A DNA stretch of 64,000 bases from Heloderma charlesbogerti (taxonomy: Eukaryota; Chordata; Lepidosauria; Squamata; Helodermatidae). The notes beneath the pieces are model-generated. The model made no database searches and was not told the origin of the DNA. It saw nothing but the letters and a program-made list of their open reading frames with translations. The stretch spans positions 124,001 to 188,000 of the forward strand of contig JANEZZ010002765.1 of assembly GCA_026122225.1 (NCBI GenBank), given 5' to 3'. Shown piece by piece: positions 11,059 to 22,709 of this stretch (its first letter is position 1; every line of letters starts with the position of its first letter). The position numbers and the translations under genes are program-made.

Positions 11059-11287
11059 CTAATGCGAAGAGAAAACTCCCTGGAAAAGACCCTGATGCTG
11101 GGAAAGACTGAAGGCAAAAGGAGAAGGGGACGGCAGAGGATGAGATGGCTAGATAGCATCACGGATGCAATGAATATGAACTTGAGCACGCTCCGGGAGA
11201 GAGCGCAGGACAGGAAGGCCTGGCGTGCTATGGTCCATGGGGTCACGAAGAGTCGGACATGACTGAACGACTGAACAACAACAACAA
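11059..11287 (+). mobile_element. 5'-truncated BovB fragment (3' end)
   Basis: The plus strand encodes ENSLEKTLMLGKTEGKRRRG, then RQRMRWLD and ending MVHGVTKSRT, the C-terminus of the BovB protein, and finishes in a short (ACA)n tail. It corresponds to 19409-19586 of the other BovB copy. It interrupts the 5' part of the DIRS element. Confidence 0.85.
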
Positions 11288-11289
11288 AC

Positions 11290-12500
11290 CATTCAGGATG
11301 TACAGCCAGTGGCATGCACACACCTCCATCATTGGTGGCTCATAAGTAATGGAACAAACCAACATCTTTTCAAACTTAAGGATTGCCTTTAATACCTGGA
11401 TGAATCCTTTGCAGTCAATGACTGCCTGAAGTCTGGAACCCATGGACATGACCAAATGCTGAGTTTCCTCCCTCGAGAATCTTTGCCCGGTTTGTACTGC
11501 AGCTGCTTCAGCTGCTGCTTGTTCGTGGGTCTTTCTGCCTTCAGTCTTGTCTTCAGTAAGTGAAAAGCATGCTCTATTGGGTTGAGATCAGGTGACTGAC
11601 TTGGCCATTGAAGAACATCCCACTTCTTTGCCTTCAGAAACTCTTGGGTAGCTTTTGCTGTATGTTTTGGGTCATTATCCATCTGCAATATGAAGCAGCG
11701 TCCTATCGGTTTGGCAGCATTTGGCTGAATCTGAGCAGAAAGTATAGCCCTATACACTTCAGAATTCATCCTGCTGCTTTTATCAGCAGTCAGGTCATCA
11801 ATAAACACCAGTGACCGGAACCATTGGGAGCCATACATGCCCGTGCCATAACACTGCCTCCACTATGTTTGACAGATGATGTGGTATGCTTTGGATCATG
11901 AGCTGTTCCTTTCCTTCTCCATACTTTTCTCTTCCCATCATTCTGGTACAAGTTAATCTTGGTTTCATCAGTCCAAAGAATCTTATTCCAGAACTGGGCA
12001 GGCTTTTTAAGGTGTTTGTTGGCCAAGGCTAATCTGGCCTGTCTGTTCTTGAGAGTTACCAGTGGTTTGCACCTTGTTGTGAAACCTCTGTATTTACATT
12101 CATAAAGCCGTCTCTTGACTGTAGATGTTGACAATGACATGCCTACCTCTGCAAAAGTGTTCTTGACCTGGCAAGATGTTGTGAAAGGGTTCCTCTTCAC
12201 CATGAGCAGAATTCTGCGGTCATCCACTTTAGTTGTCTTCCGTGGTCTTCCAGGCCTTTTGCTGTTGCTGAGCTTGCCAGTTAATTCCTTCTTTTACAGG
12301 ATGTTCCAAACTGTTGTGTTGGCCACTCCCACTGTTTCTGCTATCTCTCTGATGGGTTTATTTTGTTTCCTCAGCTTAATGATGGCCTCCTTCACTCGTC
12401 TGGACACCTCTTTGGACCTCATGTTGGGAGTTCCAGTGAACAGCTGCCAAATGCAAATGTAACGCTCAGAACCACCTCCAGGCCTTTTATCTGCTTGACT
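11290..12500 (-). mobile_element. Tc1/mariner DNA transposon
   Basis: A Tc1-like transposase occupies most of it on the minus strand. It lies inside the 5' region of the DIRS element, just inside the right inverted terminal repeat. Exact ends and the TA duplication were not resolved by eye. Confidence 0.8.
11389..12430 (-). pseudogene. Tc1-like DD34E transposase (broken)
   Basis: The protein begins MRSKEVSRRVKEAIIKLRKQ near 12423 with a helix-turn-helix (IREIAETVGVANTTVWNIL). An in-frame TAA at 12294-12296 follows, then the same frame resumes with GRPRKTT-type linker and ILWTDETKINLY (first Asp). After a frameshift near 11800-11840 come FILQMDNDPKHTA (second Asp) and SPDLNPIEHAF (Glu). The spacing fits DD34E. 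It would cut and paste the element, but one stop and one frameshift disable it. Confidence 0.85.
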
Positions 12501-12539
12501 GGTCATAGGGTACCCAGGAAACAGGCCACACCTTGCCAT

Positions 12540-12668
12540 GCAGCTGCTTGTGGATGATGGGGGAAGGGTTCCCATCAAAACGTTCCTCAGCTATGGAAGT
12601 TTTCCGAATGAGACTCAATGCAGGTGCAGAGCCCATATGTGTGACGCACAGAAACCACAAAGAAGAAG
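12540..12668. repeat. DIRS inverted terminal repeat, 5' side
   Basis: TTCCTCAGCTATGGAAG and GCAGAGCCCATATGTGTG are the reverse complement of segments in 4620-4712. The outer edge (AAAGAAGAAG) is matched in the internal complementary region. Confidence 0.82.
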
Positions 12669-12991
12669 TAGACATGACATTAAGTGCATTTTGCATTTAA
12701 TGTGTAGGTTTTAAAAAATACAAATAGCATCTGCTGGGAGGCGCCAGAAGGATAATTATCAGGATCTCAGCAGGTGTCAAGGGGGAATTTGGTCCTTTCC
12801 TCCTCTGCTGCAGTCCTGAGAAAAATCCCTCCCCTGAAGCTGGTATCTACTGGGAGGGGGAATCTCATAGCACAGCACCTAACATGTAACATAACCCTGC
12901 TAAGGGAACACAGTTCACATATATCAGGATGTACATACATCAGGATGCAGAGTCACACAACCCATGGGAACTTGGTGATAAAGAGCTTTGG

Positions 12992-13342
12992 CATGCCTGG
13001 GAAACCTCAGGCCTGGGGGTCAAATCCAGCCCTTCAAGGGTCCCAATGAGCCTTCCAGGGTTCCCCAGATGGTCCCGCCTTTTCCCCTGGCCCCACCTTC
13101 TTGATCCCAGCTTCCCTGGCTTTTGTGTGTTTTTTTAACCTATTCTAAAGCATAGAAATGCATCTCCTAAGACTTCGTTACTGGTATTAAGAGCTTTTAT
13201 CTACAGTGTGTTGGTATTTTTGCCCCACCCCGTTTGCCCCACCCCCTTTGCCTTTGGCCCCACCCACCACTGGAATGTGGGCCCCAAGAGCGCCTCTGAA
13301 ATTGAATTCAGCCCTCAGGCCGAAAGAGGTTCCCCACCCCTG
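12992..13342. mobile_element. Probable hAT-like non-autonomous remnant
   Basis: The right end reads GGTTCCCCACCCCTG, whose complement CAGGGGTGGGGAACC is a typical hAT terminus. The left end CATGCCTGGGAAACCTCAGG resembles it with several differences. No clean 8-bp duplication was found, so it is old. Confidence 0.5.
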
Positions 13343-14379
13343 CCATAAAGGGACTCTACTAACCCAAGCCACCAGAGAGAACAATGGAGCAAGAAGACAG
13401 ATTATTAACAGTTGTATTCCTGAAGTTATCCTGCTGGATTCCAAACACAGGCACACACAGGAGCCTCCATTTCACCCCTGCAACTGAGGATACAAGGACA
13501 AAGCACCCCATATAAGTAAGCAAGGGTGTGCACCAGAGGGAGACCATGCATCACAGCACAATTCCTGAACGCCCTCCATCTCTGTCCCCAAGCACCCCAG
13601 GTTGTACAGTGCACTTAAATACCGATGGCCACACAGTGTCTCCCCATGAAAATGGGGAAACTGAGCACTGCTGTAACAGCTGTCCCCCACTCATCAGGCA
13701 GGAGCAGTGTCTCCATCTCAAACTGCTGCCTCCATGTGCGTTTGTTCCTGTGTTGGTGAGAACTGCTGCTATGTGTGTGTGTTTGTCTATTTCTGACAGA
13801 ACTTGTGTGAGCTGGACCTGCATGTTTTTGAGAAGTGCTGCTGTGCACAGGGCTGGCATCAGATTTAAGGGGGACTGCTGCAGTTCCAGTAGTCCTTAGG
13901 AGAGCTCAATTTCCCATAGGTCACTGGCTGGCTGGATTGTGTAACAGCAAGACAGTATAACAGCTCAAGGATGCCAAGGGTGGCCAAATCCTTCCTCCAT
14001 TCCTGTTTCTGCACATTGCTCCTGTCAACAAGTAGGTAAATTGGAAGGTGGGGGGCTGGGGGGCATACTTTGGGGTAATGGAGGGGGTGAGAAAGCTAAA
14101 GATTCTTCTCCAGCTCAGATTTGAACACAAAGTAGGGAAGACTTTGGGGTTTTTAAAAGCTTGCTTCTTGTTTGACGTTCACTGGTATTGCCTGGCTCAA
14201 AAAAACTTCAGTGGCATTTCCTGTCTTAAGCCCCTCTCACTTCCTTGTGGGACTTAAGTTTTCACAAATGAATTTTGTCCACTGCTTTTTATCCTGATGA
14301 CATTTTTGCCTTGACCCCCTGCCCCATTTCTTTCTTTCATACCTTTCCCAAACCCTTCTTGTCACAGACCTTTCAAACA

Positions 14380-14404
14380 ACACACACACACACACACACA
14401 CACA
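14380..14404. repeat. (CA)n microsatellite
   Basis: Almost pure CA run. Confidence 0.95.
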
Positions 14405-15173
14405 GTGTAATTAACACAAACTTCCAAAAAGCATAGTGAATTCTATAATGACTGGACTTTTAGGCTCAATGACATTAAAACAGGGTTAGCTTACATGTTC
14501 AGAATTCTCCTTGCAGCTGCTGTCAACATATACTTCAAGGGAATGGCACCATCATGTGGTCATTTTTATTTTTGCTTTTAAGAATTGACTTGACTTAAAT
14601 TAATCTTTTTTATAGATGTATAATGAAGGACAGGGATCTAGAGGCTTCAGTCCAGAGGCTAAACCAATGCTTTACCATACAATTCTATGCCCATTTACTG
14701 AGAAGTGAGTCCCACTGCAGAAATGTTCCATTTCTGGGTACAGGTCAGGTTTGCAGCCTGCAATATGTGTGCACCATCCAAAGTACATGCCCAGGCTCCA
14801 AACTAGATGCCCAGTTGGGATTTTGACAGATTCCACTGGCAGTCGAATCTGTACTGCCAACCACCTTTATCATGCCTTTTGGACAATTTTGTTTTAATCA
14901 ACTACCATTCAGCATTTCATCAGTTCCCAAGCAGCAACACCAAAGAAGGAGCAGGATAACCAATTGGCAGCGGACTCCCTAAAGGGACCTAATCACGCTG
15001 GCCCTTGATGCCAGTTTTGCATTCATCAATATCTCTACAGTTCAACCTACAGGATTAAGATAGTACCAGATAGTGCCACAAGAGAACGGGTGCATCTTAG
15101 ATACATGCTGACACCCGCCAGGGCAAATTGGATTCAATTAGCTAGCTAGGAGGAGGCAAAACCAACCAAGTAA

Positions 15174-15197
15174 CACACACACACACACACACACACA
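15174..15197. repeat. (CA)n microsatellite
   Basis: Almost pure CA run. Confidence 0.95.
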
Positions 15198-15709
15198 TCA
15201 TGATCACTACTAAAGTGGCATAAGGGAAAATATCTTCCCAAATCTATATATAGAAATCCATTCTAAGTCTGTACTGGTGTATAATTTTTGAATGAAAGAG
15301 GCACTAGAGCATATTTGCCTGGAGGCACAACTGTTGACCTGGAAGCTGTTTCTCCTAATCCCAGTTGTGTGCTGGCTGTTTGTATTTACTCAGTGATGAG
15401 GGAAAATGCACTCTGCACATGTTCAAAAGCACTGCCTTTTCAAGTTCCAAGTCTGAGCATTAACATTCAAAGCAAGTTCAAGTGCAAATGGCTGGTGAGC
15501 TTTGGCTCAAATTAAACTCTGATTTGAACATATTGGTTCAGAGACTGAAGAGGATTTGGTTGAACTTGTATGGGCATTAGGGCATATATATTGAATATCT
15601 GCATCCTCTCCCCCAGTGGAGATAAAACCTTGAGGGAGGGTGAAAACAATGTGAGAAGAAAGGGTTATGAAGCCCTTCTTCTCTGTACTGGTCTTCTTGT
15701 CAGCAACTG

Positions 15710-15732
15710 GTGTGTGTGTGTGTGTGTGTGTG
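15710..15732. repeat. (TG)n microsatellite
   Basis: Almost pure TG run. Confidence 0.95.
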
Positions 15733-16377
15733 TATACTACTACAATCCTATGTGAACTTGCTTGGGAGACAGTCCCGTTTAACTCAGTGGGTTATTTCTA
15801 AATAAACATGCATAGAATTGGGATGTAAGTCTGCAAAACACTGCCTGCATTCCATCATAATATTATTGCAACCTGCAGGCACCATCACTGGTAGCCAGGT
15901 CTGGCATCAGAGGTCAGTACCACTGGGCAGTAAAGAAAAATAAAGAAGCAGAGAGGCTTCTGGGAGAACTTTGCTGGCATTCAAGGGATTTTTCTAAATC
16001 TTCCCCTTGTGGGCTGGAAGCTTTAAATGGCCTCTTTCTTATCTCTCCCAGCACAGATAATGTTTGGTTTTTTCTATCATCACATGTGCATGTGTTCAAC
16101 ACAAACCCTTTCTTGTCCCTTAGCCATTATTTCCCATAAGTTTTCAGTTCCCAAAGACCTATTCATTGTCCTCTAGCCAGCCTCTGTCCATGTTATTCTA
16201 CTACCCCAAAGAAGGACCCCTAATTTTTTGCCATCCCAAAGGCCACCCTCAAGGGGTAGAGACACTTTGGTAGTTCAAAGCAAGCAACCCTTACACAGTA
16301 TCTTCAACACAAAGCCTGCTTCTGTAATTAAATGTTGGTGTAACTTAAAAACAACCAAGAGTTGTTGCTATTAGAGC

Positions 16378-16593
16378 AGCCATCTCCAACTTGCTATCCT
16401 CCAGATGGTTTGGACTACAACTCTGATTATCAGTGGAGGCTGGTGGCTCCAGTTTCAGTCAGAACCAGCCAGACCTCTACAGGAGCTATCCAAGGTGCTG
16501 AAACGTACTCCCCAAATAATCCTTGACCATTAGCTGGGGCTTTTGGGAATTGTTGTCCAAAACATCTGAAGGGCTGTAAGGTGGGGAAGGCTG
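16378..16593. mobile_element. Palindromic hAT-type MITE
   Basis: A perfect 8-bp duplication TATTAGAG lies at 16370-16377 and 16594-16601. Ends are CAGCCATCTCCAACTTG and GTGGGGAAGGCTG. The GGACTACAACTCTGA / GGAATTGTTGTCC pair inside is the family hallmark shared with 25994, 37502, 61375 and 62860. Confidence 0.82.
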
Positions 16594-16769
16594 TATTAGA
16601 GCATAAGCGTCCCTGAACAAGTCTACTTGATGAGATGCATAAAGAATTATCCACAGTTGGCAGGTATATGTGTGTGTATTTATGTGTATATATGGAGAAA
16701 AAATGTAAATATTGGGGTGGAGTCATTGCAGCCATGAAATGGTGGAAGTGTATTCTGTCAATTCTATGT

Positions 16770-16890
16770 AAAGCTGCTATATTCAGTATTAATTAAATCA
16801 TTAATTTATTCAAAGGATTCCCACCCTGCTCTTCAGTCAAAAGCCTCCAGAGTGGCTTACAATAATCAGCAATCAGACAATCCCTACCCT
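16770..16890. repeat. L2/CR1-type 3' tail fragment
   Basis: ATTAATTTATTCAAAGGATTCCCACCC-like text followed by AGAGTGGCTTACAATAA resembles the end of reptile L2/CR1 LINEs (ending at a TTTATT run and GGCTTACAA box). Short and diverged. Confidence 0.45.
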
Positions 16891-17420
16891 CAGACTCACA
16901 ATCTGAAAAAACACCAGTCACAAGGAAAAGGATGGGGCAGGAGCAGGGAAGGTAGCATGATTGTGATGCTTGATTCAGTTGCCCAGATAGATGGTAATAT
17001 ATCACTTGAACTCAGGTTTGCAGTGCATCTATTGTCCTTCTGGGCTGGCCAACTTTTCTTTCTTCTTTCAGTATAATCATAGTAACCATTCACAACAGCA
17101 GCAACTGGTGATAACACGATCATCCTCCAGAAGGGTTGGTCATTACTATCTAAACTAAGTAAGCAAGGTAGCCTTTTTTGATAGTCTAGGACCCTAATAA
17201 AATTAGCCACAATGGCCATGTGTAATTAGTAGCTTTCTTTGGAAAAAACAACAACCCTTAATTCTATGCATGTTTAGACAGAAAAAAGTTGTGCAACACC
17301 CAGCATTCCCCAACCAGCAATGTGGGAATTGTAGTAGGGTTTTTTCCTGCCTAAACATGCATAGGATTGCATCCTTATGTTTTTTTTTAAAAAAACAATT
17401 TAAATGCCAAAAAAGACATA

Positions 17421-17552
17421 GTATTTGTTTGGGACTATAAGTTTGACACCTTTTGCCCAATTAGGGCCCAAAAGGGCTCAAAGTGACTGGAAAAATCCAT
17501 AGTGCAGTGAAATAATTTTAGGGTGCCTAACTGAACAGGTGTGGAACATGCA
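17421..17552. repeat. Left arm of a foldback element
   Basis: GTTTGGGACTATAAGTTT and AGGGCTCAAAGTGA and GTGAAATAATTTT occur here and, reverse-complemented and in mirror order, at 19628-19762. The arms are about 130 bp at roughly 80-85% by eye. Confidence 0.8.
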
Positions 17553-18152
17553 GTGCAAAATCTGTAAGTCAGGGATGGAAAAATCTTGTTTTTTTAGATT
17601 TTTTTTAAAGGATAAAATGGTTTATAGAGGCCAAGGTGTGGTCTGTCTTCAGCATATCATACACCATTTTTTTCTCCATTTAGCCTGTTATCTGACACTG
17701 AACAATGATTGGTCATAACTCTATTGAGGTAACGTTCCTGGTATACAAAAATACTCCCCACACACATACATTTGTTGGCACAGTTCCTTCTTCAAATGGA
17801 GTGGCTGGTACCATCCTGAGGGATTCAAATAGTCTTGGTTTAACTAATTATAAAAGCCATTGTCACTATCAGCTCCTTCAAAGACAGATTCAAAGTGGTC
17901 TTGGTTGTCACCGTGTTGTACATGGCATAGTGCTGTGCACATCAAACCATGTATGACTTTGGGTGGCCCAAAACTTTATTTGGGATGCAGAGCCCAAGTT
18001 TATTATTCTTTTCTACGTATTTTGGCTATTATTGGCATGGTGTGCCATACTTGACACAGTGCTGTACGTACAGAAAACTTTGGGCTTGAATGGATTCAAT
18101 GGCATCTTGAAGAGGGCACTCTCCTATATGTGTGGGTGTATGATTTAGGGTT

Positions 18153-19586
18153 ACTAAAGTATTACTAACAACAAAGCTAGCGGAGATGACAGTATTCCAG
18201 TTCAGCTATTTAAAATCCTAAAAGAAGAGGCTGTTAAAGTGCTGCCCTCAATATGCCAACAAATTTGGAACACTTAACAGTGGCCACAAGATTGGAAAAG
18301 GTCAGTTTACATTCCAATTCCAGAGAAGAGCAATGCCAAAGAGTGTTCAAACTACCGTACAATTGAGCTCATTTCACATGCCAGCAAGGTGATGCTCAAA
18401 ATCCTACAAGCTAGGCTTCAGCAGTATGTGAACTGAGAACTACTGGAAGTACAAGCTGGGTTTCGAAGAGGCAGAGGAAATAAGAGATCAAATCGCCAAC
18501 ATTTGCTGGATCATGGAGAAAGCAAGAGAATTCCAGAAAAGCGTCTATTTCTGCTTCACTGACTACACTAAAGCCTTTGTGTGGATCACAACAAACTCTG
18601 GCAAATTCTGAAAGAGATGGGAGTACCAGACCACCTTACCTGTCTCCTGAGAAACCTGTACAAGGGTCAAGAAGCAACAGTAAGAACCACACATAGAACA
18701 ACCGATTGGTTCAAAATTGGGAAAGGAGTACGACAAGGCTGCATATTGTCACCCTGCTTATTTAACTTATATGCAGAGTACATCATGAGAAACGCTGGGT
18801 TGGATGAATCACAGTTCGGAATTAAGATTGCCGGGAGAATTATCAACAACCTCAGATACTCAGATGATACCACCCTAATGGCAGAAAGCGAAGAGGATCT
18901 AAAGAGCCTCCTGTTGAGGGTGAAAGTGGAGAGTGCAAAAGCTGGTTTGAAACTCAACATTAAAAAAACTAAGATCATGGCATCTGGCCCCATCACTTCC
19001 TGGCATATAGAAGGGAAAGAAATGGAAGCAGTGACAGATTTTATTTTCTTGGGCTTCAAGATCACCGCAGACGGTGACTGTAGCCATGAAATTAAAAGAC
19101 GCTTGCTCCTTGGGAGGAAAGCTATGGCAAACCTAGACAGCATAGTAAGAAGCAGAGACATCACCTTGCCGACAAAGATTCGTATAATCAGAGCTATGGT
19201 TTTCCCAGTAGTAATGTATGGCTGCAAGAGCTGGACTATAAGGAAGGCTGACCACTGAAGAATTGATGCCTTCGAACTGTGGTGCTGGAGAAGACTCTTA
19301 CGAGTCCCCTGGACTGCAAGGAGGTTAAATCAGTCAGTCCTAAAGGAACTCAACCCTGAGTGCTCATTGGAAGGACAGATACTGAAGCTGAAGCTCAATT
19401 GGCCACCAAATGCGAAGAGAGAAAACTCCCTGGAAAAGACCCTGATGCTGGGAAAGATTGAAGGCAAAAGGAGAAGGGGACGGTAGAGGATGACACACTC
19501 CGGGAGAGAGCAGAGAATAGGAAGGCCTGGCATGCTATGGTCCATGGGGTCATGAAGAGTCGGCCACGACTTAACAACTGAACAAC
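18153..19586 (+). mobile_element. 5'-truncated RTE-BovB LINE
   Basis: The 13-bp direct repeat ATGATTTAGGGTT (18140-18152 and 19587-19599) flanks it. The plus strand encodes the BovB reverse transcriptase from about the fingers region to the C-terminus. The 678-bp open frame 18581-19258 has GVRQGCILSPCLFNLYAEY and RYSDDTTLMAES, so the usual YADD motif is YSDD. The 5' part is out of frame or stopped. The 3' end carries the RRRGRR-type basic tail and an (AAC)n end. It inserted between the two arms of a foldback element. Confidence 0.9.
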
Positions 19587-19627
19587 ATGATTTAGGGTTG
19601 CCTAAAGCTTAATTTGCGGCATACTGT

Positions 19628-19762
19628 GTGTTCTGCACCTTTTCAGTTATGCTTCCCAAAATTATTTCACTGCAATACGGATTTCCCCCCTTCACTTTGA
19701 GCCCTTTGGAGCCCCAGTTGGGCAAGAGGTGTTAAACTTATAGTCCCAAACAAGCATTATAT
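19628..19762. repeat. Right arm of a foldback element
   Basis: This is the inverted partner of 17421-17552. Removing the BovB copy and one duplication leaves an element of about 0.9 kb. No transposase frame is evident. Confidence 0.8.
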
Positions 19763-20139
19763 ATTGCCTGTTGCTTATTTTTTTACACAGAAAAAAATAT
19801 TTATTTTTTACATACTGTAATAAATAAATAAAAATACACAATTAATGTGTTTTTTCAAAGAAAGCTATTCCTTACAGATGACCAACGTGGCTAATAATCT
19901 TACTAGGGTCACATGGTATCGAACAAGAGCTCCCGCATTTATTCACGCTGAATAGTAACAATCACCCCCTATTTCAGACCCATAGTCTAAGTGGAGCAGG
20001 AGACCATTACCTCAACTCAAGCCTAAACAAACACTCGGTCCCGTTCATCGGGTTACACAGCACACAGCTACTTCAGCCGAGGACTATCTCAGCCTGAGGC
20101 AGAGCAATAGTAACACCGCTTTCAACCGGCGAGAGGAGG

Positions 20140-21070
20140 AGGGATGATCTCTATCCACTGAAGCGCGAGGACAGAGACCATCTGACGAAGCGGCGCGCGG
20201 GGGCAGCCAGGGACGGCCAGAGAGATGCCGCTACCACGAGGCGGAGAAGAGGAGCAATTTGGCGGGACCTCAACGTCCATTTGAGGCGAACCTCGCTAGC
20301 CACTTCGGTGCTGCGGGGCTTACGCGCCGCCTCCTTCCGGGCGGGTGGGGCGCGCAGCCTCCCCCGCCGCGTGCCGCGAGCGCCCTTTGGCCCCGCCCAG
20401 CGCGCGCGCCCTGTCAGTACAAAGACTTGAGGCTGGGCGGGAGAGAGGGAGGGGGGCGGGCCGCACGTTTGTCACGGGCTGTCGCCTGTTGAGAAGAGCG
20501 ACCGCCTCGGTGGGAGGGAGAGGCGCGAGAGCTCAATAGCAACTCCGGGAGGGAGAGAAAGGAGCAGCGTTCGCCCCGCCACAGCTCTCTCCCCGCCATG
20601 GGCCCTTGCCGAGCTTTCTCGGGCTCTTTGCAGCTGCTGCTGCTGCTCCTCCTCCTCCTCCTCCTCACGGCTCTGGGTAACGTCGCCTTGGGAGCGCCCG
20701 CGGAGGCAGGAGGTAAGGAGAAGACCTCCAGCTGCCCTGCGAGGAGGCGTGGGCGGCTGAGGCAGCCGCGGGGCGAGGTCGCTTCTTGGAAGTCTGCGGG
20801 AGCTGCTCGGCTCTTCTGCACTTTGCCCCAACGCCGGCCTCGCGTCTTCCTCCTTTCCTGTCCCTCCCCGGCCACTGCTGTGAGGTGAGAAACACCTCCG
20901 AGGGGCTCTTCCGCTCTTCCTCTCTCCCTTCTCTGCGGGCTTGTAACGGTGGCCCCGTCGCGACTTACCACTGAGGGGAGGAACAAGCCGTGTAGCTTGC
21001 TGTGATTTGAGCATGACGGCTCTGATACGGTGTCGGGATCCGCTGCGTGTTACGAGTTGGGGAACGTGGG
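20140..21070 (+). promoter_or_regulatory. CpG-rich promoter of PTTG1IP
   Basis: The segment is dense in CG and covers the start codon and first donor. It has no TATA box near the gene, and contains TTTGGCGGGA (20258-20267), an E2F-like site. Transcription start is not determinable from sequence alone. Confidence 0.75.
20598..20712 (+). CDS. PTTG1IP: PTTG1IP coding exon 1
   Basis: The start codon sits in CGCCATGG, a good Kozak context. It encodes residues 1-38, the signal peptide with its Leu11 run built from CTG/CTC codons, and ends one base into codon 39 at donor GTAAGG. Confidence 0.93.
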
Positions 21071-21074
21071 TGTG

Positions 21075-21107
<33 letters not shown>

Positions 21108-22675
21108 GGGGAGGGGACTCTGTAACCCAGTGCTACAATGTTTAGTCAGTTCGATTAAAACGCCTTTAACTGACTGAAAAAGGTGTCTTGTGAATTTTGT
21201 ACGTTTCCCTACTCTCCCCCCTCCCAGTTTTTAATACATACTTGCCACCTATAGCTATGAAAACTGTAGGTGGCAAGCACCATCTTAAAGGAGGCGCCCC
21301 CCTTTTTTTCTTCGCATAGGAGGGAACGCCTCCTACCACGCATGCATTTAAAAACAAAGTCCTTCTTGTTTCAGAACTTCTTGCATGGTTTTTACATACA
21401 TGCAAGTTTGATTCACTAAGGCTGCGACCCTGTACTCATTTTTCTCGGGGAAATGTTCAGTGGGATTTCTTCAGGGAGTAAGTCCTATCGAACTAGGACT
21501 TCTGGGTAGACATAAAAAGGATAGTGCTGTTAGACTTTTCAAATCTGGTGATGGCCCTAAGAAAATGCCAAACTGTAATGGGATGTAGCAGCTTGAGAAA
21601 GCCAAACACTGATGTAACTCCTGTTGGTCTGCATTCCTTGTGCTGAAACTGTGGCATTAAACTTGTGTTTGAGGAGATTGGTTTCCTTAGTCTCTAGACT
21701 TGAGGCTGAATGCATTTGTTAACTGAACTAATATTTATTGGACTGAGTACAACATGAGCTGTAGCAAAACTGATATAATGCCACGTGATACAAATTACTG
21801 ACTCCTTAGCACCCTTTAATGACTTGATTGTACTGCTAGTGCATTTAAAAAGCACCAATGGCTGAAGTGGAAATTCTAATACATGGATAAAATTCAAGTC
21901 TGAACTTCGTAGTGGTAGTTTCAGTTAATTAACGAGTGGGCAAAGGTGTGGTCTTGGGATAATGTTGATGCTAAGTCATGAAATTCGGTAATGAAAACTA
22001 AGGCCTGAAAGGTGGCCTAAAAATATTTTTTAATTAAGGTTGCAGCCTGAAGCACAAGGGAGCAAGCTCAACTGAACATAAGCAAGATTTTACTTCCATC
22101 GGCATGCATTGGGTTGCAATACAAATGTTCTATCCAAATGGAATGGGACCATAGCTCAATGGTAGATCTTGTGATTTGCAAAAAGAAGGTGCCAGGTTCG
22201 ATCCCCTTATCTCTGGTTAGAATGAGCAAGTGATGGGAAAAGACCCAGTTACCAGATGGAACCAAGTGGACAGTACTGGGCTAGATGGACAGATAGACTG
22301 ATCTGGTATAAGGCAGTTTCCTATGTTTCTAACTTCAAGTTTCTGTTAGACTAAACACTACATATTCCTAGTGCATAGGATAAAATTGTAACTTTAGCCC
22401 TATGCAGGTGTTCAAAAATAGGCCTCCCTAATCATGCAAACAGGTCTGCACTACGTAGGCCTTCCCCTGATGTCTCTCGTATTACATAGGCCCCCTGCAA
22501 AGTTCGTGCATATGATGTGAGCATCTGTAGAAGGGAGGCCTACAGCTGTTCATGCATAGGCCTACACATAAAATGGAACCCCACATTATTAGGGTTCCAG
22601 ATCAGATGGAGCCCTATGTGTGTATGCCTCCCTTCTGCAAACATTTGTGCCATACACATACAATGTGTGCATGTG

Positions 22676-22709
<34 letters not shown>

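Larger units (their letters stand above)
4589..12668 (-). mobile_element. DIRS-type tyrosine-recombinase retrotransposon with nested insertions
   Basis: Read on the minus strand the order is: inverted terminal repeat (about 12540-12668), gag-like ORF with a Cys-rich N-terminus, reverse transcriptase, RNase H, tyrosine recombinase, internal complementary region (about 4875-4968), second inverted terminal repeat (about 4589-4735). This is the DIRS architecture. The internal region contains the complement of both outer ends joined head to tail, as expected for circular-intermediate replication, and there is no obvious target-site duplication, as expected for recombinase-mediated insertion. Stops and frameshifts break the ORFs. 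Insertions: hAT-type element 8026-8693, BovB fragment about 11059-11287, Tc1 about 11290-12500. Without them the element would be about 6 kb, a normal DIRS length. Confidence 0.88.
13343..16369. other. Intergenic region without a recognisable gene
   Basis: It contains (CA)n at about 14380-14404 and 15174-15197 and (TG)n at about 15710-15732. A squamate-type palindromic repeat relic lies at about 15742-15830. No open frame here shows a known domain, and none looks like an ITGB2 exon, the gene that would flank PTTG1IP in human. Confidence 0.6.

Noticed and set aside
1..20000. Search for ITGB2 exons upstream of PTTG1IP
   Set aside because: No ITGB2-like exon seen; the region is mostly transposons.
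20414..21014. Long minus-strand frames of 180-190 codons
   Set aside because: They mirror the CpG-rich PTTG1IP first exon and have Arg/Ser/Glu-biased low complexity; the plus strand carries the real gene.
22145..22330. Possible tRNA gene
   Set aside because: A and B boxes present but no closed acceptor stem, with a SINE-type tail; called SINE.
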